A stretch of 64,000 bases of DNA, taken from contig NZ_RQFK01000014.1 in NCBI RefSeq assembly GCF_004770765.1, positions 76,403-140,402 on the forward strand. The letters run 5' to 3'. A model generated the notes under the pieces. That model saw only the letters and a program-made list of their open reading frames with translations. It ran no database searches and had not been told where the DNA came from. Positions 37,089 through 46,628 of the stretch are shown here, one piece after another. This DNA comes from Leptospira noumeaensis. Lineage in GTDB: Bacteria; Spirochaetota; Leptospiria; Leptospirales; Leptospiraceae. Numbering within the stretch: the stretch's first letter is position 1; every line of letters starts with the position of its first letter. The position numbers were made by a program, and so were the translations under genes.

Positions 37089-38042
37089 ATGCCCAAATAT
37101 CTCGCGCTCTATCTTCTATTCTTTTTTTCCCTTTCCTGTAATTCAAAACCCGAAGAAAATCGACCGCGAATCGCCAGTTTTCATGCCATCCAAGACGGGG
37201 AGATCATCAAAAAATCGGAAGGGGAATTGCCTTCCACAATTACACTTGCCAACGCCGAATATCGCAACTTAGGTGCTGGCCTTTCCGTTCCGGTTCGAAT
37301 TTCAGTCGTTTGTGTTTCTTCAAAGGAAGCAAATTTTTCCTATCATTTTGAAACCGAAGAACAATCCGTCATCTATTCCGATTACCTCAAAAGCAAAGCA
37401 GCTCTCTATGGGGCCAAAAAATCTTATTCTCGTTTGAAGTATCTGGTAGAAAACCAAGCAGCAGCCGGAAAGGAACTAAACGATGCCCAAGTCCAATTAC
37501 AACAAATGGCAGCATCGATGGAAGAAAATCTGAATCGTTTGCGGATGCAAGGAATCCCCATTGAAAAACTATCCAAACTAACACCTGGAAATATTTTGAT
37601 TGTAGGAGATATTCCTGAGACAAAACTAAACCGAGTCAAATTACAATCAAAACTTCATATTAAGTTTTCCGCATTTCCAGGAGAAAAGTTCGAAACACGC
37701 GTTGATTCTATTTCCGACGTGATTGATCCAGTCAGCCGAACAGTCAAAGTCATCATCATTACAAAAAACACTGCAAACCAATTCAAACCAGGTATGTTTG
37801 GGACAGGACAAGTTGAGTTAGAAAACATTGAAGCACTTTCTGTTCCCAATGAAGCAATCATTCTGATTGGTGACACTAGTTATATTTTCAAACAAATTGA
37901 TCCTTCTAGTTTCCAAAGAATCCAAGTGGAAACAGGAATCGAAACAGAAGATTACACGCAGATTTTATCTGGACTAAAAATGAATGACCGAGTGGTTTCC
38001 CATGGTTCTACATTATTAAAAGGACTAAGTTTCGGTTACTAA
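37089..38042 (+). CDS. Heavy-metal RND efflux periplasmic adaptor (lipoyl domain apparently absent)
   Basis: This is the adaptor of a CzcCBA-type tripartite pump, here 317 residues with a lipobox FFSLSC. ATG 37089 has an AAAGGA site; the TTG at 37071 is less likely. The alpha-hairpin is clear (SDYLKSKAALYGAKKSYSRLK near residue 96, LENLNRLRMQGI near 145), as is the beta-barrel (VGDIPETKLNRVK near 171, SDVIDPVSRTVKV near 211, KPGMFGTGQVE near 233). The two halves of the lipoyl domain that normally flank the hairpin, with GxVxKG-type motifs, are not visible, and the length is about 80 residues short. The next gene overlaps its stop by 1 nt (TAATG). Confidence 0.85.
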   Translation: MPKYLALYLLFFFSLSCNSKPEENRPRIASFHAIQDGEIIKKSEGELPSTITLANAEYRNLGAGLSVPVRISVVCVSSKEANFSYHFETEEQSVIYSDYLKSKAALYGAKKSYSRLKYLVENQAAAGKELNDAQVQLQQMAASMEENLNRLRMQGIPIEKLSKLTPGNILIVGDIPETKLNRVKLQSKLHIKFSAFPGEKFETRVDSISDVIDPVSRTVKVIIITKNTANQFKPGMFGTGQVELENIEALSVPNEAIILIGDTSYIFKQIDPSSFQRIQVETGIETEDYTQILSGLKMNDRVVSHGSTLLKGLSFGY

Positions 38043-41000
38043 TGGGCTTCATTCATTATTCACTTAAAAATTCGCCTGTCGTATTATTTTGTTTTTTAAT
38101 GATTTGTGGATTTGGAATTTATTCCGTCACCCATCTTAAAATTGATGCTTATCCAGATGTTTCCGATACAGAAGTCATCGTCATTACTAAATTTGATGGC
38201 CGCGCATCTTCTGAGGTTGAAAAACTAGTTACCATTCCCTTAGAACGTGCGTTAACTGGGATTCCTGGTCTCACAACAACTCGTTCCCAAAGTATCTTTG
38301 GACTTTCTGTCATTCGTTTGACCTTCAAAGACCATACAGATGAATACTTTGCAAGAAACCAAGTTAATGAAAGATTAAAATCCATTCCATTACCCGAAGG
38401 AACTGAAGTTCCGGAACTAGGGCCTTTAACTTCTCCTGTGGGAGAAATTCTACGGTATGCCATAGAGGGAGATGGAATGCCTACGATGGAACTTCGAAGC
38501 ATCCAAGACTGGGAACTTTCCCCTCGTATCCAACAAATCCAAGGTGTTGCCGATGTCATTACGTTTGGTGGTGATATCAAAGAATACCAAATCGAAATCA
38601 ATCCAATCAACCAAGACAAATACAATGTATTCCTAAGAGATTTAGTTTTAGCGATTGAGGAAAACAATGCCAATACTGGTGGTAATATTTTTAAACACGG
38701 GAACCAAGCCATTCCTGTGCGAGCCTTAGGTGCTATTGAAAACGAAAAAGACATAGAAAACATCATCGTTACGGAAAAAAAAGACATTCCTATCTATGTG
38801 AAAGACATTGGAAAAGTAAGAGTCATTCCTCATCCACCCAAAGGAATCCTTGGATATCGTTTGAAATCAGGGAAAGAAGTTAACTCCGGTGTCCAAGGCA
38901 TCATCATGATGCGAAAAGGAGAAAACCCAACAGAGGTTCTAAAACTCGTAAAAGAAAAAATCAAAAGTTTGGAAAGTTTTTTAAAGAATAAAGGAATACG
39001 AATCAGAATTTTATACGACCGCGAAGAACTGGTATCCAATACTTTAAAAACTGTAGTTCGCACCATGATGGAAGGAATCACAATCGTTATGATTGTCCTT
39101 ATTTTTCTTTTGGGAAATTACAGGGTAGCACTCGCAGTTGCACTCACCATTCCATTCTCTTTATTATTTTCTTTTTGCCTCATGCATTTGATAGAAATTC
39201 CGGCAAACTTACTTTCTTTAGGTGCCATTGACTTTGGAATTATAGTCGATAGTTCCATAGTGATCATTGAAGGGATTATCACAACGATAGCCATCTCGTC
39301 TGCTACCAAAAAAAAATCATCACTTGATGAAATGATTCAGCGGTCGTCTGGCCATACTGAAAAAGAAGTCTTTTTTTCCATTGCTGTGATTCTTTGTGCC
39401 TACCTTCCCATCTTTTTATTCGAACGGGTGGAAGGAAAATTATTCAAACCAATGGCATTTGGTTTGGCCTTTACATTAATTGGAGCCTTACTTTTTTCTT
39501 TAACCGTTTTACCTGTAATTTTTTCAAAATTTTTCCAAGACGAACACCGTCGCCAGACAAAAGAATTTTTCGTATTAACGCATGCTAGGTCGTATTTCAT
39601 CCAATTCCTTCATTCATTTTTGGAACATTCCAAAAAAATAATCTCTCGGATTTATGTAATAGTCATTCTCCTATTATGTTTTGTGTTTTGGGGACTAGGG
39701 ACGGAATTTTTACCAGAACTCGATGAGGGTGCCATCAACTTTCGATGTAAGTTACCAACAGGAATTCATTTGGACAGAACGGCTAACGTTGCCAATTTAT
39801 TACGGGAAGTTGTAGGTGAATTTCCTGAAGCAAAAGTCGTCATCACCCAGTCAGGAAGAAACGATGATGGAACCGATCCTTTTGGACCCAACCGAATCGA
39901 AGGACTCATTACTTTAGAAGATTATTCGAAATGGAAAACCGTAAAATCCAAATCGGAAATGGTAGAACTTTTAAAAGAGAAATTTGAACGTATGGTGCCT
40001 GGTGCCAAATTTAGTTTTTCACAGCCCATCCTTGACAATGTGGCCGAAGCTGTGACTGGTTCTGCCGCTGATTTATCCATCCAACTCTCTGGCCGAGATG
40101 TTTCTGTCCTTTGGCAAAAGGCTACAGAAATTGAATCCGCTTTGGAAAAAATACATGGCGTTTCTGCGATTGGAATCGAACAAGAAGGACCTAATACAGA
40201 ACTAGTGATTTCTATCGATAGAGAAGCCGCTGCCAGAGCCGGGATCAACTTTTCCGACATCCAAGACATTACGGAAATTGCAGTTGGTGGAAAAGAAATC
40301 AGTAAGTTATACTTAGACAATCATATATATAATATTACAGTTCGGTATCCGGAAGAGTATAGAACATCTGTTAACTCCATCGGAAACATCAATATAAAAA
40401 GTAAATACGAAAGCAAATATCCATTGTCTTCTGTTGCAAAGTTAGAACTCAAAGAAATGCCCGCAAAAATTGCGAGAAAAAACGGGACAAGAATGGTTTC
40501 TGTTGGGATCAATATCGAAGGGAGAGACCAAGGTGGGTTTGTTAACGAAGCAAAAAAAATAGTAGAGAACCAAATCAAACTGCCATCGGATGTGGAAATT
40601 CAATGGGGAGGTCAATTTGAAAACTTAACAAGAGCAAGCAAACGATTGATGTTAGCAGTTCCTCTTACTTTCGCCATCATCTTATTCATACTCTACTTAA
40701 TGTTCCACAATATTTTTGATAGTTTACTGGTAATGTCTAGCATTCCAGTGGCCGCACTCGGTGGGTTATCTTTTTTATTTTTCCGTGGAATGCACTTCAA
40801 CGTATCCTCTGGCGTAGGTCTCATTTCTCTTTTTGGTATTTCGATTATGGGAGGAGTTCTCTTTGTTTCCAATTTTAATCATGAAAAAGAAACCAAACCA
40901 GTCAAAGATAAAGAAACACTTAAGGCACTTCTATTACATGTATCTGAACTTCAATTTCGTCCCCGATTTTTAACCTTAACCACAGCGATCATTGGATTAC

Positions 41001-41155
41001 TACCGGCCATGCTCACAAACGAAATTGGATCTGATATCCAAAGACCCATGGCCACTGTCATTGTGGGAGGACTATTATTTACTCTCATCATCGGGAATTT
41101 TACAATCCCTCTACTCTGTTACTTAAATGAACAAAGAAAACTCCGTAATGTTTAA
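38042..41155 (+). CDS. Heavy-metal efflux RND transporter (CzcA/CusA family)
   Basis: The 1037-residue inner-membrane proton antiporter has the RND architecture: a first helix, a large periplasmic loop (about residues 35-335), six helices, a second periplasmic loop, and six more helices. TM4 has IDFGIIVDSSIVIIEG, the HME-RND proton-relay Asp pattern, near residue 396. VTHLKIDAYPDVSDTEV near 28 and TEFLPELDEGAINF near 555 are typical of the heavy-metal branch. The metal (Zn/Co/Ni/Cd or Cu/Ag) cannot be decided. It overlaps the TolC-like gene by 29 nt. Confidence 0.93.
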   Translation: MGFIHYSLKNSPVVLFCFLMICGFGIYSVTHLKIDAYPDVSDTEVIVITKFDGRASSEVEKLVTIPLERALTGIPGLTTTRSQSIFGLSVIRLTFKDHTDEYFARNQVNERLKSIPLPEGTEVPELGPLTSPVGEILRYAIEGDGMPTMELRSIQDWELSPRIQQIQGVADVITFGGDIKEYQIEINPINQDKYNVFLRDLVLAIEENNANTGGNIFKHGNQAIPVRALGAIENEKDIENIIVTEKKDIPIYVKDIGKVRVIPHPPKGILGYRLKSGKEVNSGVQGIIMMRKGENPTEVLKLVKEKIKSLESFLKNKGIRIRILYDREELVSNTLKTVVRTMMEGITIVMIVLIFLLGNYRVALAVALTIPFSLLFSFCLMHLIEIPANLLSLGAIDFGIIVDSSIVIIEGIITTIAISSATKKKSSLDEMIQRSSGHTEKEVFFSIAVILCAYLPIFLFERVEGKLFKPMAFGLAFTLIGALLFSLTVLPVIFSKFFQDEHRRQTKEFFVLTHARSYFIQFLHSFLEHSKKIISRIYVIVILLLCFVFWGLGTEFLPELDEGAINFRCKLPTGIHLDRTANVANLLREVVGEFPEAKVVITQSGRNDDGTDPFGPNRIEGLITLEDYSKWKTVKSKSEMVELLKEKFERMVPGAKFSFSQPILDNVAEAVTGSAADLSIQLSGRDVSVLWQKATEIESALEKIHGVSAIGIEQEGPNTELVISIDREAAARAGINFSDIQDITEIAVGGKEISKLYLDNHIYNITVRYPEEYRTSVNSIGNINIKSKYESKYPLSSVAKLELKEMPAKIARKNGTRMVSVGINIEGRDQGGFVNEAKKIVENQIKLPSDVEIQWGGQFENLTRASKRLMLAVPLTFAIILFILYLMFHNIFDSLLVMSSIPVAALGGLSFLFFRGMHFNVSSGVGLISLFGISIMGGVLFVSNFNHEKETKPVKDKETLKALLLHVSELQFRPRFLTLTTAIIGLLPAMLTNEIGSDIQRPMATVIVGGLLFTLIIGNFTIPLLCYLNEQRKLRNV

Positions 41156-42446
41156 ACCTAAAACCAATTCCAAGTTTAAGTTATACATTTTTTTAATTCT
41201 ATGCGGAACCATATGTTTGCCAATTTCATCCAAAGAAAAAACTAAAAAAGAATTTAGTTTTGACCAAGCCATTCAATTTGCTATAAAAAATAACAAACAG
41301 GTGGCCATTGCCAAATATGAAATTGAATTTAGCAAGGCGGACAGGATTACTGCCGGCCTTCGTCCAAATCCATTTTTAAACATCAACGCGGATGTTTTAC
41401 CTTTTAACCCAAACTCAAAACAATTTGATCCCAACAGAAACCAATATGGTGTTAGTTTGGGTTTTGTTTACGAAACAGAAAACAAACGACAAGAAAGGAT
41501 CAACGTTGCCAATAAAAAACTAAAAATGGAAGAATTGATTTTTCTGGAATCACTCAGAAAAACTTCCATAGGAACAGGGAGTTTGTTCATCGCAACACTT
41601 GCCGCAAGAGAAAGATATTTACTAGCAGAAGAAAACTACAAAAACCTAGTCAATATCGTTGAAATTAACAAAATTCGTTTTAAAAAAGAAGATATATCCA
41701 AATTAGAACTTTTACGTTCCGAAGTTGCACAAGATCAATATGCCGTGGCAAAAGTATCTGCCCAAGTTGATTACTTAAAACTAAAAAATGAACTCATTGT
41801 AGTTTTGGGCTTAAATCCAGGTGATATCGACATTGTTCTTACAGGAAATTTAGACTCTCTTAAATTATTTCCACTGATTGATTCAGAAAAGTTACTCAAA
41901 CTTGCAACGTTAGGAAGACCCGACTATTTAGCATTAGTCAATGCAGAGGATGTTGCTTTGGCCAATTTTAAACTACAAAAAGCAAATGCAGTTCCCAATG
42001 TTAATATTCTATTCGACTCACTTGTCCAACAAAACCAATATATGTACGGAATGTCCGTCAATATGGAACTACCCGTATTTTCTAGAAACCAAGGAGAGAT
42101 AGCCAAAAGCCAATCGGCAAGAGACCAAGTTGCCCTCTTTCGAGAAGAGTTGTATTTGAATTTAGCAAAAGAAATGGCGATCACCGAAGAAGAATTAAAA
42201 GTTAGATTTGCAGCTTTAGAACAAATGCGTGAGATTTCTTTATTAAAGTCACAACAAGCGGTTAAAATTGTTGAGTTAGCCTATAAAGGTGGAGGCTCCA
42301 CCTTACTCGAATTTTTAGATACGACTAGATCCTATAATGAAACAAGGCTCAAATACATTGATGCCTTAGTAGAATATGAAAGGGCATTGTTGAATTTAAA
42401 ATACATTGCAGGTTTTGATTATGAACCCAATGAATTGAATCAGTAA
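41127..42446 (+). CDS. TolC/CusC-type outer-membrane efflux protein
   Basis: The 439-residue protein has a signal peptide and the two helical repeats of outer-membrane efflux channels (EFSFDQAIQFAIKNNKQVAIAKYEIEFSKA near residue 40, in part; LTGNLDSLKLFP and GRPDYLALVNAEDVALA in the second repeat; STLLEFLDTTRSYNETRLKYI near 385). It should complete the CzcCBA-type pump. Two starts are possible: ATG 41127 in the end of the pump gene, or ATG 41148; neither has a good ribosome site, so coupling by overlap is likely. It converges with the next gene with a 7-nt overlap. Confidence 0.9.
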   Translation: MNKENSVMFKPKTNSKFKLYIFLILCGTICLPISSKEKTKKEFSFDQAIQFAIKNNKQVAIAKYEIEFSKADRITAGLRPNPFLNINADVLPFNPNSKQFDPNRNQYGVSLGFVYETENKRQERINVANKKLKMEELIFLESLRKTSIGTGSLFIATLAARERYLLAEENYKNLVNIVEINKIRFKKEDISKLELLRSEVAQDQYAVAKVSAQVDYLKLKNELIVVLGLNPGDIDIVLTGNLDSLKLFPLIDSEKLLKLATLGRPDYLALVNAEDVALANFKLQKANAVPNVNILFDSLVQQNQYMYGMSVNMELPVFSRNQGEIAKSQSARDQVALFREELYLNLAKEMAITEEELKVRFAALEQMREISLLKSQQAVKIVELAYKGGGSTLLEFLDTTRSYNETRLKYIDALVEYERALLNLKYIAGFDYEPNELNQ

Positions 42447-43150
42447 AATAATTGATTCACATCCATTCCCATTTCTTTTAAAATTTCAAACCGAAGGGTT
42501 GTAAATTCAGAATGGAAATCTTTTCGATTTCTTTCTTCCATTGCCTCTTTATGTTCTATCCCATCTTTTTTAGAATCCATTCCATGAACCATTTGGATCA
42601 TTTCATTTTCTGAATTCCAAATACTGAATGTCAAAAAATTACGAAAAGGGCGGAAACAAGCAAACGCAAGTTTTTTTCCAGAATGATCCCTTACCTGTTT
42701 TTCCACAGGTTTCCCCCATTTCGTAAATCGAATCAGTTGGGAAATCTTTAACCGAGCGAGGGTGATGGCTACTATTGGTTTTGTTCGATTTACATTTTCA
42801 GTATAAAGTTTTGCGGAATTTAATTCTCTAATTTTTCCCCATCTCCGATACAACCTCAAACGAATCTGCCAACCTCTGGATATAGGATCTTTTTTCGAAA
42901 GATTTAAAAATGAATCCAAATCTTCTTCGGATTTCCAAAAAGCCACGAGCACTACTCTGGAAAGAAAATACCTTTTTTTAGATAAAATCGATTCACCTAA
43001 TTGCATAGGAACCAATGTTTCCGCATGAACAAGGCCTTTTACTTTCTTTTGTTTTAGGTAGAAAAATAAATAGTATGGAAATTTATAAAACGGCAATTCA
43101 AACAGATGGAAACTAAAAATTTCTTGTATCGAATTCTGTATCTGGGACAT
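42440..43150 (-). CDS. Spheroidene monooxygenase (CrtA)-like protein
   Basis: The 236-residue protein resembles CrtA-like heme monooxygenases in the order of its segments: VVLVAFWKSEEDLDSFL near residue 66, SRGWQIRLRLYRRWG near 90, PIVAITLARLKISQLIRF near 125, LTFSIWNSENEM near 175, and HKEAMEERNRKDFHSEFTTLRF near 202. The FSIW block and the ITLARLK block are the best matches. CrtA adds a keto group to carotenoids, but the substrate here is unknown and the match is modest. It starts with ATG and is divergent from the membrane protein gene with a 14-nt gap. Confidence 0.55.
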   Translation of the reverse strand: MSQIQNSIQEIFSFHLFELPFYKFPYYLFFYLKQKKVKGLVHAETLVPMQLGESILSKKRYFLSRVVLVAFWKSEEDLDSFLNLSKKDPISRGWQIRLRLYRRWGKIRELNSAKLYTENVNRTKPIVAITLARLKISQLIRFTKWGKPVEKQVRDHSGKKLAFACFRPFRNFLTFSIWNSENEMIQMVHGMDSKKDGIEHKEAMEERNRKDFHSEFTTLRFEILKEMGMDVNQLFY

Positions 43151-43164
43151 TTTTAATTTACCTA

Positions 43165-43971
43165 ATGAATGAGAACTTTTTATTACTGGGAATTCTTAGT
43201 TTTGGATACGTTATCGCACCATTCTTTAGCAATCGATTCTTTTTAAACCAATCAAAAGTATACACTCGAATTCACTTAGTTTCTATTACTATTATGATTT
43301 TGGCAATCTACTTTAGGATTCCAAAGTTAACTTTCCTCTGGATCATTTTTTGTGGATACGGATTCATTTTATTTTATAAAATCCACAGAAACCGATTCTT
43401 CCAAAATTATACCTATATCAAAATTTTTCCTTTGGGTTTTAGTTTGATTTCTGCCGTTTGGTTTTTTTCTGGAACTAACGAATGCAGTTTACTTGGTTAC
43501 AATTCAACCTGGAGTTATTATGCCGCCATCCATAGTTGTTTTATTGGTTGGTTATTTTTATCAGGAATTAGTTTCCTTTTTGATAAAAACAAAAAATCTA
43601 TAATACATCCTTATATAATCATAACAATCGTTGTTTTATTTCTTATGATCGCCTTTGGTATCTACGGAAATCCAATTTTAAAAAAAATAGGAGTCATCGG
43701 ATATTCGGTCCTATTACCTATTTCCATTTTTGAATCAAATTTATTATTTAAAAACCAAAATAGGACTTCAAAATTTCTTGGTTGGTGCAGTTTATTTTTC
43801 CTTTGTTTGACTTTTGTTTTGGCACTGTGTAATGAATTTTATAGTGGATTTCCCAAATATATATCTGGGTATCCTTTGATGGTGTTTGTTCATGGAATGA
43901 TTAATGCTTTTCTAGTCATCCCTTGTTTTTTAGGATCCATTTGGATTCGTGAAAACAAAACCGTTTTGTAA
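43165..43971 (+). CDS. Eight-helix membrane protein (YndJ-like)
   Basis: The 268-residue product has about eight hydrophobic segments. HSCFIGWLFLSGISFLF near residue 125 and VFVHGMINAFLVIPCFLGSIW near 240 resemble the conserved His-containing helices of YndJ-like proteins. No catalytic role is known. It may form a unit with the CrtA-like protein on the opposite strand only in a regulatory sense (shared divergent control region). Confidence 0.55.
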   Translation: MNENFLLLGILSFGYVIAPFFSNRFFLNQSKVYTRIHLVSITIMILAIYFRIPKLTFLWIIFCGYGFILFYKIHRNRFFQNYTYIKIFPLGFSLISAVWFFSGTNECSLLGYNSTWSYYAAIHSCFIGWLFLSGISFLFDKNKKSIIHPYIIITIVVLFLMIAFGIYGNPILKKIGVIGYSVLLPISIFESNLLFKNQNRTSKFLGWCSLFFLCLTFVLALCNEFYSGFPKYISGYPLMVFVHGMINAFLVIPCFLGSIWIRENKTVL

Positions 43972-44023
43972 ATCCTATTTGATGCTGAGATCAAAGAACC
44001 TCTTTTATAGATCTTGAAAAAAG

Positions 44024-44051
44024 TTGACAACCCTATGTTTTGAAATAAACT
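44024..44051 (+). promoter_or_regulatory. Candidate sigma-70 promoter of the CAP-domain gene
   Basis: TTGACA at 44024-44029 and TAAACT at 44046-44051 are 16 nt apart, placed 52 nt before the ATG of the CAP-domain gene. The -35 box is consensus, the -10 box matches at four of six positions. Confidence 0.35.
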
Positions 44052-44103
44052 AAGCGACTCCCCGGCGAGTTCCATTTTCTGTTTCCAAATTGTTAGAGGT
44101 AAA

Positions 44104-45105
44104 ATGATGAAATTTTTATTATGCCTAATTTTTCACTCGGTATTCTTTGTTTTTTATTTTCCTATCCATTCACAATCCTTTTCGATTTCGGAATCTGAAT
44201 ATCAAAAAAGAGGCCTTAAGATTTTAGAAACAATTCTGCAGGCGAACCAATTTCCTTCTCCTAAACTGGATTCACAATTAAACATCGCAGCAGAAAAACA
44301 TGGACATTATCTATCTCTCAACCAAAATACAGATATTAAAATTGATAGCCAAATGGAAACGATTGATTGGGTTCATAATGAAAGAGAAGACCTTCCTGGT
44401 TTCATCGGTAAAACTCCACAAGACCAAGCTCTAGCCGTAGGCTTCAAACCTGACACAGGATGTTACGTAGGAAACACAGTGTTACCATTGATGAAAAAAG
44501 AACATAGGGAATCACCAGAATTTTTGTTCAGAGGATTACTCGACACTCCCTTTCATAGATCCATGGTTTTACATCCCGCGATCCAACGAATCGGAATGAA
44601 ACGAGTTTCTTATGAAAATGGAAAATATATTTTAGTTTTTTTTGCTGAGTATTGTTTTACGGGAAAACAACCTGCCTTTGTGCATTATCCAATTCAAAAT
44701 GATATAGAGATTCGTCTTCGGATGCCTCCCGAACTACCGAATCCATTTCCACAATTACAATATCTTTCGTATTCAACAGCGATCACCGTACAACTGTATT
44801 TCGATGACAATCCTGATACTGAATTATTTTGGGAAGAGGCAATACTTTTAGATTCGAAAGGTAAACCAGTGCCGATTCGTACCTTAAGTTTAGCTAACCC
44901 ACCTCCCGATACAAAAGATTTTTTAAAAAGTATGAAGTTTGTTGCTTTTGTGGCAGACGAACCATTTTCACCTAATTCAGAATATACGGTTAAGAAAAAA
45001 GTAAAGAATCAATTAGGGAAAATTGTCTTTCAAAAAACTTGGAAGTTCAGAACAGAAGCAGAAGATTCTTTTTATAAGACGTTTGCACCACAAGATCCAG
45101 AATGA
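44104..45105 (+). CDS. Secreted CAP-domain (SCP/PR-1-like) protein
   Basis: The 333-residue protein has a signal peptide (hydrophobic residues 4-20) and a CAP domain (about residues 35-190): LNIAAEKHGHYLSL near 61, TPFHRSMVLHPAIQRIGM near 148 and YENGKYILVFFAEYCFTG near 171. CAP proteins bind lipids, act as scaffolds or have peptidase-like activity outside the cell. The C-terminal 130 residues are beta-rich (EFWEEAILLDSKGKPVPIR, FVADEPFSPNSEYTVKK) and could be an Ig-like or Big module. No motif shows an enzyme activity with certainty. Confidence 0.85.
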   Translation: MMKFLLCLIFHSVFFVFYFPIHSQSFSISESEYQKRGLKILETILQANQFPSPKLDSQLNIAAEKHGHYLSLNQNTDIKIDSQMETIDWVHNEREDLPGFIGKTPQDQALAVGFKPDTGCYVGNTVLPLMKKEHRESPEFLFRGLLDTPFHRSMVLHPAIQRIGMKRVSYENGKYILVFFAEYCFTGKQPAFVHYPIQNDIEIRLRMPPELPNPFPQLQYLSYSTAITVQLYFDDNPDTELFWEEAILLDSKGKPVPIRTLSLANPPPDTKDFLKSMKFVAFVADEPFSPNSEYTVKKKVKNQLGKIVFQKTWKFRTEAEDSFYKTFAPQDPE

Positions 45106-45236
45106 TGATAAAAGATAAGTTGAGGGATAAAAAGAAACAAGTATGAACTTTATCATCGCAATACCGTGAAAAAGCGAAATAATTGAGAATAAAATTGGGG
45201 TATTTACGAAGAGGATTGTTGGATTCGGGTGGTTAG

Positions 45237-45325
45237 GGTATAGGGGAAATTCAGACTTCCCACAAGCCACTCCCCTCCACCCTAACTCGGGTGGGGGATT
45301 TTGGATTCGCGTCCTACATTATGTC
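45237..45325. repeat. Dispersed repeat family A, copy 1
   Basis: The segment holds GGTATAGGGGAAATT, then CCACTCCCCTCCACCCTAAC, a short G-rich tail, TTTTGGATTCGCG and ATTATGTC. The same order is found at 55559 and 63709. It lies in the 236-nt gap between the CAP gene and clpP, with no gene of its own. Long antisense frames across it come from the repeat and not from a protein gene. Confidence 0.8.
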
Positions 45326-45341
45326 TCTTCATCTGCCAAGA

Positions 45342-45902
45342 TCAAAAACCTATGATCTTATCAATGATCCCGTATTCTAAAGCTTCCGTTGCCGAAAACC
45401 AAGTATCTCTTTCTGTATCTTCCATAAGTTTCTCTAAAGGTTGTCCTGTTGCCTTTGCCATAATTTCATTTAACAAATCCTTTTCCCTCTTTACCGATTC
45501 AGCAAAAATGCGGATGTCTTCTGCTGGACCCTTGAACTCTCCCATAACATGCGGTTGGTGGATTAGCACTTTACTATGAGGGTAGGCAAAACGATTTCCC
45601 TTCGCACCCGAAAGAAGTAAAACCGCTCCAAACGACATTGCCATTCCCAAACAAGTGGTATAAACTGGATTATGGAGACTCTTCATTACATCTAGTATCG
45701 CCAAACCTGCGTATGTTGATCCGCCAGGGGAATGAATGTATAAGTTTATAGGTCTTGTTGGATCCAAAGTTTCTAGATATAAAAATCGATCGATCAGATA
45801 TCTCGCCGAGTTGTCGTTTACTTCTCCCCAAAGAAAAACTTTTCGTTGTTCCAAATATACATTTTCAATTTGCCCATTCGAATAAACTTGTGTTGCTTCC
45901 AA
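45342..45902 (-). CDS. clpP: ClpP-family serine protease paralogue
   Basis: The 186-residue protein is a ClpP-like peptidase. The catalytic Ser is in GMAMSFGAVLLLSGAKG near residue 87 (standard GxAASMG), the His in HSKVLIHQP near 114, and the acid in EYGIIDKIIG near the C-terminus. It needs a ClpA/X/C partner to degrade proteins, and none is nearby. The start is TTG at 45902 with an AGGAG site; no ATG is available in this position. The sigma-factor gene ends 9 nt upstream on the same strand, so they are likely co-transcribed. Confidence 0.9.
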   Translation of the reverse strand: MEATQVYSNGQIENVYLEQRKVFLWGEVNDNSARYLIDRFLYLETLDPTRPINLYIHSPGGSTYAGLAILDVMKSLHNPVYTTCLGMAMSFGAVLLLSGAKGNRFAYPHSKVLIHQPHVMGEFKGPAEDIRIFAESVKREKDLLNEIMAKATGQPLEKLMEDTERDTWFSATEALEYGIIDKIIGF

Positions 45903-45911
45903 ATGATTCTC

Positions 45912-46490
45912 CTAAGCTACCATTAAAAAATCAGAGTTAGCCTCTGGTCGGAACTTCTCACCAATTCCGTGTCGGAGAATCTTTTTGACGTGAATATGCC
46001 TTTTTTTAATGAATGATAAGGTTTTGCCTTCTGATTTTGAAATTTCTACAAGCGAATAATTTTTATAATAATAAAGTTCAACCAATCTCTGATCCGCTAG
46101 ATCCAACTTTTTTAGATTTTTAAAAATTGTTTCATAACATTCTTTTTCTAAATAAGAGGAATGTAATTCTTCCGAATTTTGATCTATTTGGTTTGGATCG
46201 ACAAAAACCAAATTCTGATTTTCCTTCTTTCTCAAAATTCGATCTCCGTGTTTGATGAGCACTCTCTTTAAAAGAGTGGGGAAGGCAGCAGGAGATGTTA
46301 TTTTTTCCAGATTTTGATACAGATCCCAAAAAGATTCTTGTACTACATCCTGGGAAAGATCCTCGTCATTTAAAATCTTAGATGCAAATTTGTTAGCAAA
46401 ACCAGAAAACCGATTTTGTAAAACGGTCCAGGCTCGTAGATCTCCAGCCTTTGCTTGGTTCAGAAGTTCTATATAGGATTTGTCATTCAT
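45912..46490 (-). CDS. ECF-type RNA polymerase sigma factor
   Basis: The 192-residue protein has a sigma-70 region 2 (NEDLSQDVVQESFWDLYQNL near residue 40) and a region 4 (LADQRLVELYYYKNYSLVEISKSEGKT near 128, in part; KKRHIHVKKILRHGI near 160). No anti-sigma gene follows; instead clpP follows at 9 nt, so the pair may be a proteolysis-linked regulon. The region 2-4 linker and length fit the extracytoplasmic function group. Confidence 0.85.
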   Translation of the reverse strand: MNDKSYIELLNQAKAGDLRAWTVLQNRFSGFANKFASKILNDEDLSQDVVQESFWDLYQNLEKITSPAAFPTLLKRVLIKHGDRILRKKENQNLVFVDPNQIDQNSEELHSSYLEKECYETIFKNLKKLDLADQRLVELYYYKNYSLVEISKSEGKTLSFIKKRHIHVKKILRHGIGEKFRPEANSDFLMVA

Positions 46491-46628
46491 ACAATCAAAT
46501 GTCCCAACCTACTTCAATTTGGTTCAGAAAAAAAAAGAGGAAAATCCTTTTTTCTATAAAGAAACGACTTTCCTCAAATTTTTTGCGACAGGATCGTACA
46601 TTCTCAATGTAATATTTTCTTTTTTGAC

